From: Zantedeschia hybrid cultivar
Lineage: Eukaryota > Streptophyta > Magnoliopsida > Alismatales > Araceae
Direction: 5' to 3'
DNA: 64,000 nt
NCBI GenBank assembly: GCA_030544215.1
Contig: JARZZO010000003.1
Coordinates: forward strand, 50,388,045-50,452,044
Shown: in pieces, positions 32,342-43,925 of the stretch
Layout: every line of letters begins with the position of its first letter
Position numbering within the stretch: position 1 is the first letter of the stretch
The notes under the pieces: model-generated
What the model saw: the letters and a program-made list of their open reading frames with translations, nothing else
Told to the model about the DNA's origin: nothing
Databases searched by the model: none
Program-made: the position numbers and the translations under genes

Positions 32342-33059
32342 GAGCTTGATAGAGAAATATAGAGATATGAAGAAAGATCTACATATGGTGTTCATCAATT
32401 TGGAGAAGGCCTATGATAGAGTTCCAAGAGATTTCTTGTAGTGGGTGTTGAAACGCAAGAGGGCATCTACTAAGTACATACATGTATTAAAAGACATACA
32501 TGAAGGAGCAACTACTAGTGTCCGTATGGTCAGAGGGTAAACAAGAGACTTACCTATTTCCGTTAAAGTGCATCAAGGATCAGCAATAAGTCTTTACCTT
32601 TATGCATTAGTTATGGATGATCTAACAAATGATATTGAAGAGGACATTCCGTGGTGTATGATGTCTATGGATAATATTATGTTGATAGATAAGACGCAAG
32701 AGGGAGTTAATAGAAAATTAGAGCTTTGGAGGAGCACCTTAAAGTCTAAGGGTTTCAGGTTAAGTAGAAGTAAGATAGAATACATGCATTGTAAGTTTAA
32801 TAAAGGTCGGATAGATGAAAAAGAGAGAGTTAACTTAGATGGGATGGCAATACCCTAAAGCACCTATTTCAAATATCATGGTTCGATCCTCTAAAAAGAT
32901 GGAGGGTGTGATGAGGATGTTAGCCATAGGATTAAAGCAGGATGGGTGAAGTGGACTCTTGTGTGACCGCAAGATCCCAACGAAGCTGAAAGGAAAATTC
33001 TACCGTACGACGATAAGACCTGCAACGTTACATGGTTGCGAGTGTTGGGCGATGAAGGG
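32342..33059 (+). pseudogene. RTE-type LINE reverse transcriptase fragment
   Basis: The translation reads [18 protein letters not shown], then VHQGSAISLYLYALVMDDLT, then MSMDNIMLIDKTQEGVNRKL, ending ATLHGCECWAMKG. These match the conserved blocks of plant RTE-clade LINE reverse transcriptase, where the last block normally reads FADD-like; here it is MDN. Stops follow DFL and MVRG, and frameshifts occur after 32858. The 5' end and the 3' tail are missing. Confidence 0.85.
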
Positions 33060-33090
33060 ACCATTGGGATCGTAGCGGGATGCGAAGAAC
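33060..33090 (-). repeat. first 30 bp of the old copia E LTR
   Basis: The stretch TTGGGATCGTAGCGG continues at 47438 once the gypsy element and its target duplication are removed, and together they resemble the start of the copia LTR (TGTTGGG..GGATCGC..GCAGCGGAAA). The last five bases, AGAAC (33086-33090), are the left target duplication of the gypsy insertion. Confidence 0.55.
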
Positions 33091-34423
33091 TGTAGACACG
33101 CTAAATTTGACGTCATTTTGAGTAAATTTCATATCATATAATAATGCCTCAGAATGGTCTGATATTTAACCATTGATTAATTTTTATTAATATTTTTGAG
33201 TGTCGGGTTGAACAGACATGTTTAAGTTAATCAATTGAATTGATTTTAACTCAAATTTCAGTTAAAATATGCATAATCCTAAAAGGCGTCGACCCATGTG
33301 GACACGGTTTAGAGTTTATTCCTATTTTAACATTTAAATTTGAATTTTAATTAATTGATTTATTAGCTAAAAGGCGTCTGTGAAGGTCGACGCGATTTAG
33401 GTTTCCTAAGCTATTTTAACTTCTCTTTCGGATGTTTATCCTTATCTTAATTAGTGTAAAAGACGTCTACACACGTGGACGCGTTTTAGCTAATAAAGAT
33501 AAAGATAAGTTTTCCCGGATATTTATCCTTATCTTAATTAAATCTAAAAGGCGTCAGCCATGGTGGACGCGTTTTAGATAATTACAGATAAAGATGAATT
33601 AATCAGTAATTATCTGTCGATTAAGGTAGATAAATCCTAGATTTTTCTATGTTAATCGCGAACGCAGAAAATGCCTATAAATACCTTGCATCTCAAGGAG
33701 TTTAAAAAAAAGAGAGAGAGAATTATTGAGCCTCAGCGTTATAGCAATTTGAAGATCGGAGCAACCACATCGGAACGCCGGAGCGCTGCCATTTCCAGAA
33801 GTCGGCATCCTTCTTTAAGATCTTCATCTCTTCAAAGCTTCAACCAACTGGACTGGGCATACGTTTTTCATATCTGAATTTCATTTCACATATTCATTAG
33901 TTTCATTTTCATATTCACTTCATGCAACACACACCACAGCATCAATCTTCCAAAACCTATTTGTTCTAAAGGGGTTTCAAAGCCATTTAAACAAGTGAGT
34001 TGCTGTTTAAACATGTTTATAATCATGGTTAGCTTTGATATTATTTCTATTTAGATTCTCATCAGTATTTCTTCTCTATTTTTCTGCTTCTTTGTCTCTG
34101 CTGCACTCAACAACAACTGGGCATAAAGATCAAAAGGGGGAAATCAAGCACAAAGCCAGGAGGACTTCTGGACGATCCTCAACTTCAACAGCAAGAACAA
34201 AAGAACAAGAAATGGCTCTCTTTCTTCAGCCGGCTGAAGGAGGGGAACCAAGGACTCAATCTTCCGCGTTCAAACAGGTAGGCGATCAAATCTCTTTTGA
34301 AGCTTTTTAGTTAAAAGTTTCTGGCGATCACTGCACCTTAGTTGCATTTTTTTTAATAGGTTAATTTACCCTAAACAACATAGTTTTTTCACATAAATCA
34401 CACGAGCATTTTCAGCACCTACA
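33091..34423 (+). repeat. 5' LTR of the complete gypsy element
   Basis: 1,333 bp. A TATAAATA box is at 33676-33683. Four 34-nt hairpin units precede the TATA box. A splice-donor-like ACAGGTAGGC lies near 34275, and TGGCGATCAC near 34321 repeats the start of the primer-site region just outside the LTR. Confidence 0.95.
33279..33577. repeat. four 34-nt hairpin units in the 5' LTR
   Basis: Units are 33279-33312, 33367-33400, 33456-33489 and 33544-33577. Arms are CTAAAAGGCGTC/GACACGGTTTAG, CTAAAAGGCGTC/GACGCGATTTAG, GTAAAAGACGTC/GACGCGTTTTAG and CTAAAAGGCGTC/GACGCGTTTTAG. Every spacer is exactly 10 nt and every spacer sequence is different. Unit starts are 87-89 nt apart. Confidence 0.92.
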
Positions 34424-35506
34424 GCTCTTTTGGCGATCACGGTGGGACTTGGTCTCGCCGTCTTTTAATTTCTTTTGTTCTTGCTATTATCATACCGGGC
34501 ACCCACGGTGCACCATTTGTGTCTTTCGACACGTCCTCACCAATTGGTGAGTGTTTAGTTTAATTAGTTTCCCTCGTGCACCACGTGCACACCCCAGTGG
34601 CAAGATCTTGCCTCCCCTAGATTAGTTCAAAAAAAGCTGTTTTTTGTGATAAAATGATGTGTGATTGCGTGATTTCTTAGTTGTTTAGTTAGTAAATCAT
34701 CCTGTTTAAAATCTGAAACTAAAAATCTTTGCATGAGTCGATTGTTTACAGCATTTTACCCTGTTTAAGGAGGATTCGACCCAGAAAATCCTTCTGGAAA
34801 TCTGTTTCTGCGAACTAAAAAGCGTCCAGGAACAGCGACGCGTTTCAAAACCGCGTCAGCACTCCTAGACGCCTTTTAGCCTCCAGGTTTTCTCTGCTGT
34901 TTACATCTGTTTCTGCGAAATAATTAAGTTCTGTGTTGAATAGCGTCGACCATCATCGACGCGATTCATACAGTTTTTAGTTATTTTCCAGGCTTTCTCT
35001 GCTGTTTGCATCTGTTTCTGCGAAATAATTAAGTTCTGTTTTGAATAGCGTCGACTATCATCGACGCGATTCAGACAGTTTCTTAATTATTTTTCAGTTT
35101 CCAGATTTCTATGTTTTGAATGCTAGCTACCCATTACTTTATTAAGCATTAGAGGCCATCCAGGTCGCAGGGCATACGCATTGAGGCGAAAACCCTCCTC
35201 TTCTTAGGAACACATTACTCGACGTCAGCAACTCTCTCTGATTGGGTTGGTCCCTTGATCAGACTAGAGAAGTTGACGTTGAGACCTCCATAAGTCCCCA
35301 AAATCAAGGTATTCCTCCTTGATCATCGGGCTGGTTGTACCAATTGAAGTCCCGGCTAGTTTCCGAAAGCGTTGTGAGAGAAAATCTTAGAGAATAACGG
35401 TGGAAATCAAACTGAAACTAGGATCCTTCCCTGAGCGAAATTGTGGTTTAATCCAATTCAAATAACTCAACAAGGAACCCTGAAATCACGTTAAGCATCC
35501 ACTTGT
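34424..35506 (+). other. gypsy leader with probable primer site and four hairpin units
   Basis: A TGG at 34431 (TGGCGATCACGGTGGGAC) is the best primer-site candidate, 7 nt after the LTR; I cannot name the tRNA. Hairpin units with 10-nt spacers are at 34815-34848, 34846-34879 (overlapping), 34936-34969 and 35041-35074. The last two sit in a local tandem duplication of about 100 bp (CTGTTT.CATCTGTTTCTGCG repeated near 34900 and 35003). No coding region is supported before 35507. Confidence 0.7.
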
Positions 35507-38182
35507 TTGATTAATCTCTGTACAACTTGTCTGATTAAATCTTTGAAAAGGGAATCTAATATTATGTTGCTGCGATCAGGCAGAGATTTGAGTATGGCCC
35601 AAGACGCCATTATCAACTACGAGGGAGATGCTAATGCCCCTCGCAATTCAGATTTCAACTACAAGAACGGGAGAGATGCTGATGCCTCTCGTAATTCTGT
35701 CCCCATTCCAGTTCGACATGACGGGAATGTCCGAACTCCTCTTTTTCATCCGCACGATCAATATCATGATCTTCCTCCGCATGAATATGCGATTCCTAAT
35801 CCTGACCTAGAGGGGGACATGAATCAGCATGATCCCTCACCCTCCGATCCTATGGATCTTGTCAATGCCCTGGGAGTTCTTGCCTCCCGACTGGACCCTC
35901 AGCAGTTCGAGGCCATCCAGTCTATTTTGAAGGGGAAGGCACCCATGCAGCCTGTTGAGCCGAACCCAATGGCTCCCCCCGTTGTTACTCAACAACCTCC
36001 TCCTCCTCCTCCTTATATCCATCAGGCCATGGAAGGCCTTCATCTTACTTCTCGGCCAACTGGGCCACAACTTTCGTCATCCAGGCAACCGGCTAGACCG
36101 CAGACGCCCATTTATCAAAATGCCCTCGAGCATGGCGGAAGCTCTGCCGGACCTCATCCTTATTATCCTCCTTGTCCAACGTACTCTAGGCAGCAGGCCT
36201 ATCAAGTACTTCCACCTCCTCCTCCTCCCCAGGCAGATCTGACCACGCAGACGTTGCTGGCCAAGATGGAGCGCATGGATGAACAGTTCAACAATCTTCA
36301 GAAGATGATGGGGGTTAAAGCTGTGCCAGAAATCAATTTACCGAGCCTGCCAGTATTCCATCTGCCACCCTCTGAAATGCCAGTGTATCGAAAGTATAAC
36401 GGTACTGGTAACCCCTTCACGCACTTGAAGGAGTTCATGTACGAATCCTCTATCTGGCAGAATGATAAGAGGTCATTAGCTTTCTTGTTCAGGAGATCCC
36501 TAGAGGGACCAGCCCTCGAGTAGTTCTTTTCTCTAGAACCCTCCGAAGTAGAGGATTACGGTATCGTTTCACGCAAATTTATCCAACGATACCAGGACAG
36601 AGTTGCACCCTCCTTGTCTATCACGGACCTCATTGCAGAAAAGATGAAACCGGATGAGGAGTTTGTCAGTTTTGCTGACAGGTGGCGGGGCCTGGCTGAA
36701 AAAGTAAAAGATCACTTGTCCGAATCTGAACAAGTGAAAATGTTAATTTCTAACGCCACTCCCCAGTTCAAGCTAGTCCTCTCCTTGAACAATTTAACTA
36801 ATATGGCAGAGCTCTATGAAAGAGCACGGTACTGCCAGAATGCCTTCAAGGACGCTACGTTCTCTAGCGTCTTTGATCCTCACAGACCTAACAGGCCTCC
36901 ACCTCGGAAGCCTGCAGTGCCAAATTCTCCTAGCACAGGTCCAACTACTGAGGGCACGCTCTCTCACGAGCAAGTCAGTACCATGAACAATAACTCGCCC
37001 CAGTTCGTGAGGAATCAGCAGCAGTACCATAGGCCACTACAGCCGAGCCAGCAGGGGTACAGGCAGCAGCAGAACCCCCATTACCAACAGCAGTACCAGC
37101 GGCCCCAGCAGCCGAATCAGAACCAGCAACAGCCGCAACGGCAACAGCAGTATCAGCAGCCACATCAGCAGCAACAGCAACAGCCACAGTACCAGCCGCG
37201 CGCACCGCCGGCATACCACAATGTCCCTCCTCCTGGTGACTACAACCAACAAAGGAGACCTCCAGGCCCGAAAAGGGCAGAGTACCCGGCCCTCCCAGAA
37301 TCCTTGGCGGATATCTTCAGTGCTTTAATGGCAGCCAATGCCTTAGTTTTGCCAAGGGAGAAGGCCGTCTGGCCTCAAAATGCCGATACGTCCAGGTATT
37401 GCTACTTCCACAGGCAACCTGGGCATACCATTGACACATGCTTCCAATTCAGAGATTATATCCATGATCTCAATGAGCAGGGCGGCATAGACTGGGAGGA
37501 AATGAAAAAGTACATAACAGCCCTGAAGGCGAGGAGACCGCAGCAGCAGCAGCAGCAAGCAAGACCACCGGCACAGGCAGTAGCACCACCCAACATGGGC
37601 ATAGTGCAGAATCCACTCCCGGAGCACCAGAACCAAAACCAGGTTGCTCCTATCCTGACGAACAGCCAGTCTGAGGCTGGTCGTGGGCAGCAGTGGAGAG
37701 TAGAGGACTCTTCCTCTCTTTGTTCAACGGGTCACGTTCAAAGTACCGCAGAGCGACCACCACGCCGCACCATCCACATACCAAGGCCACAACCCGTTAC
37801 CATCACCCCTATACCCACACCTACATATCACTTAACCACACCCAATAACCCATTACCACTACCCGCCTTCCTTAGACCCATTACACCCCGCACTCCTACG
37901 CCTCCATCATATAACCCCCCGCAAACCAATAACGCACCCCTCCTACCATCTAGGCCACTATTACGCGTACCATTTCCTACTTCACCCACTACCACCACCG
38001 CCTATCCAGATATGCCCTTACCATCTAGACCGCTATTACGCGTACCATTCCCCACTTCGCCATCCACCATCCAACCCTCTAGGCCTTTAATCCGCACCGC
38101 GCCATCACCACCTAACCCTACGCCATAACCTACATACCAACCCTCTACGCCATCCGCACCATCCAACTCTGCGATACTTAAG
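35507..38182 (+). pseudogene. gypsy gag region (capsid and zinc knuckle)
   Basis: The frame is continuous with the protease but has a TAG at 36521 (Trp expected, after GPALE) and a TAA at 38126. The start could be 35507, 35564 (MLLRSGRDLS) or 35594. The N-terminus is Pro-rich. A retrotransposon-gag capsid domain spans about 36380-36870 (YNGTGNPFTHLKEFMYES ... FVSFADRWRGLAEKV). A Gln-rich stretch follows at about 37010-37200. The nucleic-acid-binding knuckle is of CX2HX4HX4C form (CYFHRQPGHTIDTC, about 37400-37440), and a Pro/Thr-rich linker ends the region. Gag would form the particle. Confidence 0.88.
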
Positions 38183-40246
38183 GTGTCACCCGGATCCTCC
38201 ACGGTTGAAGAACACGCGCTCCGGAGTGGAAGGATTTTCAACAAGGTCTTCCCTCAGTCCACAGTCAGAGACGGCCCATCACAGCCGACTGAGGAAGCCC
38301 ACAATGAAGAGAGTGCACCAGGCACTCAATATGACTTGTTGAAACACCTGGATCGGACACCGGCACGGATCACTATACTCGAACTGATCAAAAGATCCAA
38401 GAGTCACCAGGAAGCTTTAATGGAATATCTGCAAAAGGTGATGGTCAATGAAGACGTGCCGGTAGAGAAGATTGCAGCACTACTAGCCCCTCAGGGGGAT
38501 CAGCCCTCTATAACATTTCATACATCGGAACTAGCACCGCCAGTAGCCAGAAGCATGGCTCTGAGTATCACGGTCAACATCTGTAAGAAGGCCGTGGATG
38601 CATGCCTGGTCGACACAGGGGCTTCGATCAATGTTTTACCTCCGAAGACCCTGGAGTTATGCGGTGTGCCCAAAGAGAAATGGCTGCCCAGCCCCATATC
38701 AGTGACAGCATATGACAATTCTACCCGTTCCCCTCTGGGAATGGTCTATTTAAAGGTGGAGCTGGGACCTGTAAGTCATGTAGAGGTCGAATTTCACATC
38801 CTGGAAATCGACCCTTCCATAAATGCCATTTTAGGCCGTCCTTATATTAAAACTCTCGAGGCGATTCCTTCTACGAATCATCAATGCCTCAAATTTCCTT
38901 ACAAAGGACGAATTATTAAAGTAACGAGCATGCCGATCCTTGCTGTTGCTCATACCTTGAACATCAAATCTGCTGTTCTACCTGGCCGACAACCTTTTTT
39001 GTCGGTATTACAGGTCTACCTTCCAGTGGCTGATCCGCTGAAAGCCGCTACTATTTCTCCATACCCATTAAATGCTATCAAAAGGGGGAAGTGCATGAGT
39101 ACCCCAGGATGGAGGATCATGATGAAGAACGGCTACGAGCCTGGGAAAGGTCTGGGCACACAATTGCAAGGCAGGACCACTCCTGTCAGAAATCATCGAG
39201 CAGCACCTGGAAGTGGTCTGGGCTATAGGCCAATAAAATTGAAGCAAGACCCAGTTCAGAAAGCAGAGATCGAACAAGGCCCGAAAATCTGGGAGGCAAT
39301 GTCTACACCACCCAAAGAAGGCCGAGATCCCTTAACATGGACCCTGTGTACGCACTTCGTGAAAGGGCCCATACTTAGCTATGACAACACGGTGGTCATT
39401 ACTTCCTGTTTTGACTTCCATGATATATATGGGAGGGACTTGGCCAGACATTGTTCTGAACTACTTACGTACCAATCCTTGGAGGCTCTGCGGCCTATGA
39501 AAATGAGGAAATTTCATGATCCCGAATGTGAATGGTACAGGTGGTTCGACCTCAGAGACCTGTATATTGCACTGAACAGACTATTTCTGGATCCTGCAGA
39601 ACCTAAGTGGCCGCCGCAGATTGATGAACTGATTGAAAGCCCTGGTGCCATATTTGACAAGCGGATACTGCTATCTGAAGAAACTGACGAAGGGGAGCCA
39701 GATGACCCCTATGAAGCTGGTTATACAACAGATCTGCTTTGGAGGGGGACATATCCTTCACATGTCTTCACGCTCCATACTCTTTTTCGTACACTGCTCT
39801 TGACCCCGACTTGGTCGCGGGTCATAATTGAAGATATTCCACGGGCTCCGCCCGTCATGATTACTCTGTCCCCTTGGGACATTATACCACAACCTCCTCT
39901 CGATCTAGAGAGGTTGTATGATCTAATCTGGGACATATTACTATATGATCCCCCCAATCCTCTGGCCTTGGTGCCACTCCCTCCGTCTAATTCTCCTCCC
40001 ATTTTTATTCATTCCTGCTTTCTGTTTAATTCTTTCATTTTCCAAAAAAAAAGCCAATTTGGCAACAAATTCTTCTCAAATCCTCATCGAGGAAACATCT
40101 TACTTGTCCGATTGCACCCCGCCGCGCGGGTCCTTCGGTCAAGCTTCTCTCCTAGATCTACTCTGCCCCTCCCCTCGGGAGGATTCTCTTGTATTTCCAC
40201 TTGTATCCCAGGATTTTCATCCTGCTTCGTCTTCGTTAGGTTATGA
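38183..40246 (+). CDS. gypsy protease with a C-terminal G-patch-like segment (polyprotein part)
   Basis: It is in the gag frame. The aspartic protease active site is CLVDTGAS (about 38602-38626), with the second conserved block INAILGRPYI (about 38820-38850). At about 39105-39232 a glycine-rich segment (MKNGYEPGKGLGTQLQGRTTPV) fits the G-patch consensus, which binds RNA in other proteins and occurs after protease in betaretroviruses. The following 900 bp has no recognised domain. The frame ends at 40246, overlapping the next frame, so reverse transcriptase needs a +1 shift, a splice, or represents a mutation. Confidence 0.8.
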   Translation: MSPGSSTVEEHALRSGRIFNKVFPQSTVRDGPSQPTEEAHNEESAPGTQYDLLKHLDRTPARITILELIKRSKSHQEALMEYLQKVMVNEDVPVEKIAALLAPQGDQPSITFHTSELAPPVARSMALSITVNICKKAVDACLVDTGASINVLPPKTLELCGVPKEKWLPSPISVTAYDNSTRSPLGMVYLKVELGPVSHVEVEFHILEIDPSINAILGRPYIKTLEAIPSTNHQCLKFPYKGRIIKVTSMPILAVAHTLNIKSAVLPGRQPFLSVLQVYLPVADPLKAATISPYPLNAIKRGKCMSTPGWRIMMKNGYEPGKGLGTQLQGRTTPVRNHRAAPGSGLGYRPIKLKQDPVQKAEIEQGPKIWEAMSTPPKEGRDPLTWTLCTHFVKGPILSYDNTVVITSCFDFHDIYGRDLARHCSELLTYQSLEALRPMKMRKFHDPECEWYRWFDLRDLYIALNRLFLDPAEPKWPPQIDELIESPGAIFDKRILLSEETDEGEPDDPYEAGYTTDLLWRGTYPSHVFTLHTLFRTLLLTPTWSRVIIEDIPRAPPVMITLSPWDIIPQPPLDLERLYDLIWDILLYDPPNPLALVPLPPSNSPPIFIHSCFLFNSFIFQKKSQFGNKFFSNPHRGNILLVRLHPAARVLRSSFSPRSTLPLPSGGFSCISTCIPGFSSCFVFVRL

Positions 40247-43200
40247 TAGTGAAGTTAGTCAGATTAGTCAGGTTAGGAAGTCTAGGAAGCCTAAGGGTAG
40301 GCGAATTCCAGATAGATACCTCCAGGACTTAGCTGATAAGTGCTCTTCTTGTTCTTTAATCCCTCAGCTTTTAGAAAATCCAATTCAGATGCCAGAAGAT
40401 TGTATGGACGATGGGTTAGTCAATGATGGGTACGGGGTATATGAATTAGTACATGAAAAGGACCACATTGTTGAAGAAGAAGATGATGAGGACGCGGCTG
40501 AGGCATATGCCAGTGGAGTAAAGAGATTCGATGAACCCTCAGCTGCCGTAGAAGAGCCCACCAAAGAAATTAATTTAGGGACTGAAGACGAACCTAAGGT
40601 TGTCCTCGTCAGTAAAAATCTTTCTTCAGAGGATGAAAAGGCAATGGTACAAGTTCTCAAGGACTATAAGGACACTTTCGCCTGGAGTTATGAGGATATG
40701 CCGGGGTTAGACTCATCTTTAGTTGAACATAGATTAACATTAAAGGATGGAGCTAGCCCGGTCAAACAGAAATTAAGGCGATTCCACCCACAAATGGCTT
40801 TAAAGATGAAGGAAGAGGTCGATAAGTTGCACAAAGCCAAATTTATTAGAGTTGTCCTCTATCCACAATGGGTGGCTAATATAGTCCCGGTTATGAAGAA
40901 GGACGGAAAGGTCAGAATTTGCATCGACTTCCGCGATCTGAACCGGGCGTGTCCTAAAGACGATTTTCCATTGCCTCATATTGATGTACTCATCGATAAC
41001 ACTGCTGGCTATGAGACGTTATCATTTATGGATGGATTTTCAGGATACAATCAGATTAAGTTGGCAGAAGAAGATCAAGAGAAAACGTCATTCACTACAC
41101 CTTGGGGAACATACTGTTATGTTGTCATGCCATTTGGGTTAAAGAATGCTGGAGCCACTTATCAAAGGGCTATGATGGCAATATTTCATGACATGATGCA
41201 TATAGATCTGGAAGTGTATGTGGATGACTTATTGGTTAAATCGAAAACAAAGGCTGAGCACGCTAAAGTTTTGGCAAGGGTATTAGAGAGATCGAGAGAA
41301 TATCAGTTAAAGATGAACCCCAAGAAATGTGTATTCGGGGTATCTTCAGGGAAATTGCTTGGATTTATCGTCAGTAAACGGGGAATTGAGATCGATCCTA
41401 ACAAGGCGAAGGCTATTAGAGAAATGCCACCTCCTAAAAATTTGAAAGAGTTGAGAGGATTAATCGGGAGGTTGCAATTTATTCGCCGTTTTGTCTCCCA
41501 GCACTCACAAAGGTGTAAGCCGTTTTACGAGCTTACCAAGCCGGGAGTCAAATTCGATTGGGACGATAAGTGTCAGGAGGCATTCGATGGATTGAAGAAC
41601 TATTTAGCAAGTCCTCCTGTTTTGAGACCACCATCTCCAGGCAAACCATTGATACTTTACATTTCAGTCCTGGATGATGCTGTGGGGGCTGTCCTAGCAC
41701 AAGAAGATGAAGAAGGAAAAGAGAGGGCAGCCTACTATCTCTCTAAACTTCTCAACCCCGCTGAACAGAGATATACGGCGATGGAGAAAACATGAGCAGC
41801 ATTGGTCTGGGTTGTGTAGAAATTAAAGCATTATTTTCTGGCCCATGAAGTCCATCTCATCGCTAGGATGAATCCGATCAAATTCCTCCTGGAGAAATCT
41901 GTTCTTACTGATAGGTTAGCACGATGGCAAAGCTTTCTATCTCAATTCGATATCATCTATATTCAGCAGAAAGCGATCAAGGGCTATGCCATAGCAGAAC
42001 ATCTCGCTCATCATCCACTTCCTAGATTTGATCCAGTCCGATCAGAGTTTCCGGATGAGGAACTGATGTCTGTAAATCAAATCAGAGATGATATGTGGAC
42101 TCTGCATTTTGACGGAGCTCTGAATTCTCATGGAAAAGGGATCGGTATCGTTCTGTTATCACCTGAAGGTATCACCATTCCACAAGCCTTTCAGCTTGAC
42201 TTTCCAGTCACGAACAATATAGCTGAATACGAGGCACTCCTTGCTGGCCTCGAAGCTGCTCATTTCCATGGTGCCACCAAACTCAGGATTGTAGGTGATA
42301 GCCAATTAATTCTGCGTCAAGTGCTGACCAAGTATCGAACTCTCGATCCCAAGCTCAAGCCTTATCAAGAGCTTACTTCTGATTACTCAAAGCTTTTCAC
42401 GAAATTGATCTTTGTCCATGTCCCTAGGAATCAGAACATCTTAGCTGACGCTCTAGCTTCACTTGCATCTTCTCTTGATTTTCCAATCAGCAAACAATCT
42501 GAATCAATCATAGTTCATAGGCGTCTTTCACCCGCCGTGAAAGATCCTTCATTCCTTAGAACTAAGGAGAAATTGCTGAAGAAACTCAGAGATGGAGATA
42601 TCATTGAAAGAAGAGAAATCATGCTGATGGAGCTATTAGAAGAGATGGATGATGAACAGAAGCCATGGTATTATGAAATTGCCAAATATTGTGAAGATCA
42701 ATCGTATCCTGAGGAAGCTACAACTGAGGAGAAAAGAGCTATCAGGAGAGTTGCTCAACGATACACCCTAGTTGGGGGAGCATTGTATAAGAGAGGTTTT
42801 GATGGAGTTCTTCTGAGATGTCTAGACGAAGATGAGCTTTGGAAAGTTATGGAAGGAGCTCATAGTGGAGTTTGTGGTGGCCATGTCAATGGACAGATGC
42901 TAGCAAAGAAGATCCTTAGACAAGGATTTTACTGGCCAACCATGGAAGAAGATTGTGTAGGATATGTTCGTAGGTGTGCTAAGTGTCAACTTCACGCCGA
43001 TAAAATTCATTCTCCTGCATCTTCACTCCATCCTGTTTCTTCCCCATGGCCTTTCTCCATGTGGGCTTTCGACATTATTGGACCTCTTGGTAATCCAGAT
43101 TCCGGCATCAAGCAAAAATCTTTCATTCTCACGACAACGGAATACTTCACCAAGTGGGCAGAAGCTGAAGCGTACGTGGAGATCAAAGCATCAACCGTCT

Positions 43201-43925
43201 GCAAGTTCATCATGAAGAACATCATCACCCGATTCGGAATTCCAAGCACCATCGTCACCGACAACGGACCGCAGTTCGTGTCACAAGAACTGAAGGACCT
43301 CTGTAACAGGTATAAAATTGCATTGCATCATTCATCTCCTTATTATCCGCAAGGCAATGGCCAAGCAGAGGCAACAAATAAGACTTTGATAAAAATCATC
43401 AAAAAGACGTGTAAATCTAATAAATTCGCAGATTGGCCAGAAAAATTGGTTGAGGCTCTATGGGCCTACCGAACTTCAATCCGCACGCCTACTGGGCAAA
43501 CTCCTTATTCCTTAACATTTGGAATGGAGGCGGTAGTTCCATATGAGATCCTCATACCGTCATTAAGAGTACAATTGAATAAGGAATTTTCCATTGATGA
43601 ACATCGTTCAGCACTCCTTGCTCAATTGGAACTTTTAGACGAGAAAAGATGGTCAGCTGCTAATCATGCAAAAGTTTATCAAAACAGACTAGCACGTTTT
43701 TATCAAAAGAAAGTCATTGAACGTAAATTCAAAGTCGGTGAAATGGTTGTCAAAAGAATTTTTATAAAACCTGGTGGTCCGCGTTCTAAGCTCCAACCCA
43801 ACTGGGAAGGACCTTATGTTGTATCGCACGCTTTTCCTGGAAATGCTTATCGTCTCGTTAATGCAGAAGGAGAAGAGCTAAAACATCCCTGGAATGGCTT
43901 ACATCTTAAGAAATACTATCCTTAG
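39945..43925 (+). pseudogene. gypsy reverse transcriptase, dual RNase H and integrase
   Basis: One frame, interrupted by TGA at 41793 and TAG at 41817. Reverse transcriptase spans about 40800-41400 with RICIDFRDLN, MPFGLKNAGATYQ and VYVDDLLVKS (catalytic YVDD). The ordinary RNase H follows (DDAVGAVLAQED ... YYLSKLL), where the stops fall. The second, archaeal-type RNase H is at about 42100-42470 (LHFDGALNSHGKG, NIAEYEALLAGLE, GDSQLI, NILADALA). Integrase has the HHCC region (GGHVNGQM ... CAKCQ), FDIIGPL, VTDNGPQF and GQAEATNK, and ends GLHLKKYYP. The stops make this copy non-functional without readthrough. Confidence 0.93.
40044..40052 (+). other. A9 tract in the protease/RT frame overlap
   Basis: Nine A residues lie inside the overlap (39945-40246) of the two frames. 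It is a plausible site for slippage or for an indel that produced the frame change; nothing else here resembles a classic slippery site with a downstream pseudoknot. Confidence 0.35.

Noticed and set aside
33279..33577. Site-specific recombinase target sites of loxP/FRT type (34 nt with inverted arms)
   Set aside because: The size match is tempting, but spacers differ in every unit, arms vary, and no tyrosine recombinase gene is present. Kept only as an unnamed hairpin family.
33671..33877. 68-aa frame just after the gypsy TATA box (and 46680-46871)
   Set aside because: It lies in the R region of the LTR, one base change in the other LTR shortens it, and there is no supporting homology.
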